This document shows positions 6,004-8,354 of a stretch of DNA of 8,354 nt, in pieces (within the stretch, counting starts at the first letter, position 1; every line of letters starts with the position of its first letter). The stretch lies in NCBI GenBank assembly GCA_900765525.1, contig CAAFRY010000128.1, positions 1-8,354 on the forward strand, written 5' to 3'. The notes beneath the pieces were generated by a model. It had not been told where the DNA came from. It was given only the letters and a program-made list of their open reading frames with translations, and did not search any database. The translations under genes were made by a program, and so were the position numbers. The DNA is from an uncultured Blautia sp. Its GTDB lineage: Bacteria > Bacillota > Clostridia > Lachnospirales > Lachnospiraceae.

Positions 6004-6536
6004 GCAAATATGCAGGAACAAAAACAGAAAAAAACTTAATGGATGCATTTGCAGGAGAATCCCAGGCCAGAAATAAATATACCTATTATGCTTCTGCAGC
6101 AAAGAAAGCCGGTTATGAGCAGTTAGCAGCTCTTTACCTGGAAACTGCCGACCAGGAGAAGGAACATGCAAAAATGTGGTTCAAAGAGTTCCACGGAATC
6201 CATGATGTGGCAACAAATCTGGAAGACGCCGCTGCCGGAGAAAACTACGAGTGGACAGATATGTATGCCCGTATGGCCAGAGAAGCCAGAGAGGAAGGCT
6301 TCCCTGAGCTGGCAGCAAAATTTGAGGGTGTTGCAAGAGTAGAAGCAGCCCATGAGAGACGTTATCAGAAGCTTTTAGAAAGCTACAAAGCAGACAAAAC
6401 CTTTAAAGGTGACGCACCTTTAGGCTGGAAGTGCAGAAACTGCGGTTATGTACACGAAGCTGAGGAAGCTCCTGAAGTATGCCCGGTATGCGCTCATCCA
6501 AGAGCATACTTTGAGAGAAAAGTAGAGAACTACTAA
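6000..6536 (+). CDS. rbr: Classical rubrerythrin
   Basis: A 178-residue rubrerythrin in the usual order: a ferritin-like di-iron domain (about residues 5-130), then a rubredoxin domain (Cys145, Cys148, Cys161, Cys164). The di-iron ligand set is complete: Glu20, Glu53, His56, Glu81, Glu84, Glu115 and His118. In anaerobes this protein reduces hydrogen peroxide to water in the cytosol, drawing electrons through the rubredoxin-type iron. AGGAGG (5986-5991) lies 8 nt before the start. It sits 179 bp downstream of the reverse rubrerythrin, beyond a long hairpin, and no PerR-box-like palindrome is visible in that gap. Its control may therefore differ: readthrough, or a weak promoter around TATACT at 5966-5971 that lacks a clear -35 box. 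Intact and of normal length. Confidence 0.96.
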   Translation: MSKYAGTKTEKNLMDAFAGESQARNKYTYYASAAKKAGYEQLAALYLETADQEKEHAKMWFKEFHGIHDVATNLEDAAAGENYEWTDMYARMAREAREEGFPELAAKFEGVARVEAAHERRYQKLLESYKADKTFKGDAPLGWKCRNCGYVHEAEEAPEVCPVCAHPRAYFERKVENY

Positions 6537-6604
6537 TTTTAAAATTCTGTGTCACAGGCCAATCCCCTAAATCGGTCTATGATATGAACCTATAGCATAT
6601 ATAT

Positions 6605-6652
6605 AAAGTCCCTGTCAAAATACGGAGCATCCGTTTTTTTGACAGGGACTTT
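6605..6652. terminator. Bidirectional terminator between convergent genes
   Basis: AAAGTCCCTGTCAAAA (6605-6620) pairs perfectly with TTTTGACAGGGACTTT (6637-6652). The loop holds a second hairpin, ACGGA (6622-6626) with TCCGT (6630-6634). T-rich tails flank both ends. It lies between the plus-strand rubrerythrin (ends 6536) and the minus-strand membrane-protein gene (ends 6695), so it can serve both. Confidence 0.85.
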
Positions 6653-6694
6653 TATAGTATTTGAGTTCTACTCTTTTAAATAAATCTTATTCTA

Positions 6695-8011
6695 TTATAA
6701 AAAGATAAGTGCCACCACTCCGGCCAATAAAATAGAAAGTATAACTCTTTCCACCCAAATGATAATAAGGTCTCTCATTTTAATTGGGATAGAAGTTGAC
6801 ATAATACAAGGAACTACTGCTGAGAAGAAAATAATCTCAGAAATACAGGTCACTGCTACTACATATCTGGTTGCCATAGAAGCTCCTGTAACGAACACTG
6901 TAGGCAGAGACATTTCCGCAATACTGGTAGCCAGGGCCTGGGCTGCTACGGTAGCCTCTGGAAGCTGTACTGCTGCTGCAAAAGGCAGGAAAATATAACC
7001 GATAATATCAAATACCGGTGTATATAAAGCAATCAGCATACCCAAAAGTCCGATAGCCATAATGGTAGAAAGTACGGAAGCACACATAACAATGCCATCC
7101 CGGAAGCTTTCCCATACATTTTTTCCGATATTTCCTGAAGCTGCCGCTGCATCTAAGGCTTCCTGAAGAGCTTTTCTGAACCGTTTCTCCTTTACCGTTT
7201 CCTCTGGTTTTGGCGTTACGCCTTCTTTATATTCATTGGGAATCTTACTGATAGGATAAACTCTGGCTACAATTGCTGTAATGATAAAAGTAATTATCAG
7301 TGTGGTCCAGAAATAGAAATTCCAGTCCCCCATCAAATCCAGGGTCTGAGCCACTACAATCATAAAAGTAGTAGACACTGTAGAAAATCCTGTTGCAATG
7401 ATAGCCGCTTCTTTTTTGGTATATTTTCCGTCCTGGTATACCTTGTCTGTAATCAAAAGTGCCAGAGAATAGCTTCCTACAAATGAAGACACCGCATCAA
7501 TAGCTGAACGTCCCGGAGTTTTCCAGACAGGCCTCATAATTGGCTGTACCAGCACACCTACAAATTCCATTAACCCATAATTTGTTAAAAACGCAAGGAA
7601 TATAGCTCCCAAAGGAATCAGAAAAGCCAGAGACTGGCACAATGTTCCGAACAAATAGGGGAATAAATTATCATTTGTCATTAAAAATTTAGGCCCTATG
7701 TTCCAGATATACATGATGGCACAGATAGTTCCCAAAATCTTGAACACTGTGAAAATGGTAGACGTTACGTCTTTATTCCATGTCTTTTTGTAAAATCCCC
7801 AGAACACGCCGAAAACCATAAGAATCAATACCCAGTATTTCTGGTAATCCCCTAACAGATTTCGGATAATTGTAGTCAGATGGTCCAGGGGTATGGTGCT
7901 TTTCCCATTATAGGGAATAGAAACAAAGAACATAAAGGCACCTATCACACTAAACACAATAAATTTCAGAAGATACTGCCTGTTTCTCATTGTTTCACCG
8001 TTACTACTCAT
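6695..8011 (-). CDS. YjiH-family membrane protein with Gate (nucleoside-recognition) domain
   Basis: A 438-residue polytopic inner-membrane protein, which I recognise as the YjiH family with Gate-type domains. Hydrophobic segments fall at about residues 15-32, 60-74, 87-104, 116-144, 148-160, 176-190, 205-222, 236-252, 306-332, 334-358, 385-403 and 417-438. A hydrophilic loop rich in Lys and Glu (about 255-295) divides it into two halves. Gate-domain proteins are thought to move small solutes or gate transport; the substrate of YjiH is unknown to me and no neighbour suggests one. The start at 8011 is preceded by AGGGAGG about 6 nt upstream; an ATG at 8044 would lie upstream of this site. It is a single-gene unit with its own promoter (8209-8237) and a long structured leader, and it ends at a shared bidirectional terminator. 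Confidence 0.85.
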   Translation of the reverse strand: MSSNGETMRNRQYLLKFIVFSVIGAFMFFVSIPYNGKSTIPLDHLTTIIRNLLGDYQKYWVLILMVFGVFWGFYKKTWNKDVTSTIFTVFKILGTICAIMYIWNIGPKFLMTNDNLFPYLFGTLCQSLAFLIPLGAIFLAFLTNYGLMEFVGVLVQPIMRPVWKTPGRSAIDAVSSFVGSYSLALLITDKVYQDGKYTKKEAAIIATGFSTVSTTFMIVVAQTLDLMGDWNFYFWTTLIITFIITAIVARVYPISKIPNEYKEGVTPKPEETVKEKRFRKALQEALDAAAASGNIGKNVWESFRDGIVMCASVLSTIMAIGLLGMLIALYTPVFDIIGYIFLPFAAAVQLPEATVAAQALATSIAEMSLPTVFVTGASMATRYVVAVTCISEIIFFSAVVPCIMSTSIPIKMRDLIIIWVERVILSILLAGVVALIFL

Positions 8012-8081
8012 AAAAATCCCTCCCTTTATGTACCCTCCATGCACAAAGCCCAGATTCCTTTACACATGAAGCTTAAAATAG

Positions 8082-8193
8082 TATTATGCTGCCAGAAATC
8101 TCATGGTCAGCCTTCTGTACCTTCTCTGAACAAGGGAATGTATGCCCTTGTTCAGAAAAGGTAAGTATGCCTATGAGATTTGGCAGCATAATA
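8082..8193 (-). ncRNA. Long structured 5' leader (candidate cis-regulatory RNA) of the YjiH-family gene
   Basis: The region folds into one extended hairpin. The outer stem is TATTATGCTGCCA (8082-8094) with TGGCAGCATAATA (8181-8193). After a 2-nt bulge comes AATCTCAT (8097-8104) with ATGAGATT (8173-8180). An asymmetric internal loop (13 and 9 nt) leads to a 19-bp inner stem (8118-8136 with 8145-8163) with one non-Watson-Crick position and an 8-nt apical loop. On the minus strand that position is a G-U wobble; on the plus strand it is a C-A mismatch, so the minus-strand RNA folds better. It starts about 9 nt after the predicted transcription start and lies wholly in the leader. GCATAC occurs in both the internal and apical loops. 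I match it to no riboswitch class I know. Confidence 0.55.
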
Positions 8194-8208
8194 TAACTGC
8201 ATAATAAT

Positions 8209-8237
8209 ATTTTAACACCAGGAGTTTTTTTGTGCAA
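8209..8237 (-). promoter_or_regulatory. Promoter of the YjiH-family gene
   Basis: On the minus strand: TTGCAC (8237-8232), a 17-nt spacer, then TAAAAT (8214-8209), preceded by TGT, which makes an extended -10. The -10 box matches five of six bases. The predicted start is near 8202, giving a leader of about 190 nt before the start codon. Confidence 0.65.
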
Positions 8238-8354
8238 TATGAATAATAATATTCACTACAATCCCCGTTACTGTTCACTCGTATCTCGTAAACAGTAACA
8301 TTCGCAGGCCCATTTAAAGTTTTGCTTCGCAAAAGGAGCCTGCTCACACCTGAA
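8238..8354. repeat. Non-coding right edge with two inverted repeats
   Basis: No gene is visible. GTTACTGTTCAC (8267-8278) pairs with GTAAACAGTAAC (8288-8299), 12 bp with one mismatch and a 9-nt loop. Next to it, GCAGGC (8304-8309) pairs with GCCTGC (8338-8343) and encloses a tighter hairpin, TTTTGC (8320-8325) with GCAAAA (8329-8334). This compact run of hairpins upstream of a promoter looks like a dispersed intergenic repeat or the terminator of a gene beyond the edge; the sequence cannot separate these. Confidence 0.4.

Noticed and set aside
8012..8044. Upstream ATG for the YjiH-family protein
   Set aside because: The AGGGAGG site lies between the two ATGs and serves the one at 8011.
8082..8193. 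Miniature inverted-repeat transposable element (MITE) explanation for the long hairpin
   Set aside because: No target-site duplication is evident at the ends (AG on the left, TA on the right), and it sits exactly between a promoter and its gene. A repeat origin is not fully excluded without a copy-number search.
1..8354. CRISPR array, insertion sequence, integrase, tRNA or rRNA
   Set aside because: No regularly spaced repeats, transposase-like proteins, or tRNA or rRNA signatures were seen on either strand.

Overview
The window looks like chromosome from a strictly anaerobic Gram-positive gut bacterium of the Clostridia, most likely a Lachnospiraceae member close to Blautia or Ruminococcus. 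The evidence is protein style, strong AGGAGG-type ribosome binding sites, AT-rich promoters with GC-moderate genes, and a PerR/rubrerythrin oxygen-defence cluster typical of obligate anaerobes. No mobile-element gene, CRISPR array, tRNA or rRNA is visible.

Left block (minus strand, 4370 down to 89): a LacI-family repressor resembling the sucrose-regulator branch, then an amylosucrase-like GH13 enzyme, then a type-1 glycerate kinase. The amylosucrase-like gene has its own near-consensus sigma-A promoter (3335..3363). A palindromic LacI-type operator (3313..3328) lies at its predicted transcription start, so the adjacent repressor probably controls it in response to sucrose or a derivative. A hairpin with a T run follows it (1353..1383). 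The glycerate kinase appears to be a separate unit.

Middle block (plus strand, 4505 to 6536): a PerR-type peroxide sensor, a reverse rubrerythrin (rubredoxin domain first) and a classical rubrerythrin (rubredoxin domain last). The perR promoter and the reverse-rubrerythrin promoter are near-copies of each other. Each carries a PerR-box-like palindrome downstream and another inverted repeat over the -10 region, which suggests autoregulation plus peroxide-inducible expression of the reductive peroxidase. The second promoter's -35 box overlaps the perR stop codon. Hairpin terminators follow each rubrerythrin gene.

Right block (minus strand, 8237 down to 6695): a polytopic YjiH/Gate-domain membrane protein, convergent with the classical rubrerythrin across a bidirectional terminator. 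It has a well-formed promoter and a leader of about 190 nt, most of which folds into one long imperfect hairpin of about 112 nt. I recognise no known riboswitch in this leader, and it is the best candidate here for an undescribed regulatory element.

Both window edges are non-coding and rich in short inverted repeats, possibly parts of dispersed intergenic repeat families. All functional statements come from motif recognition by eye; no database search was possible.
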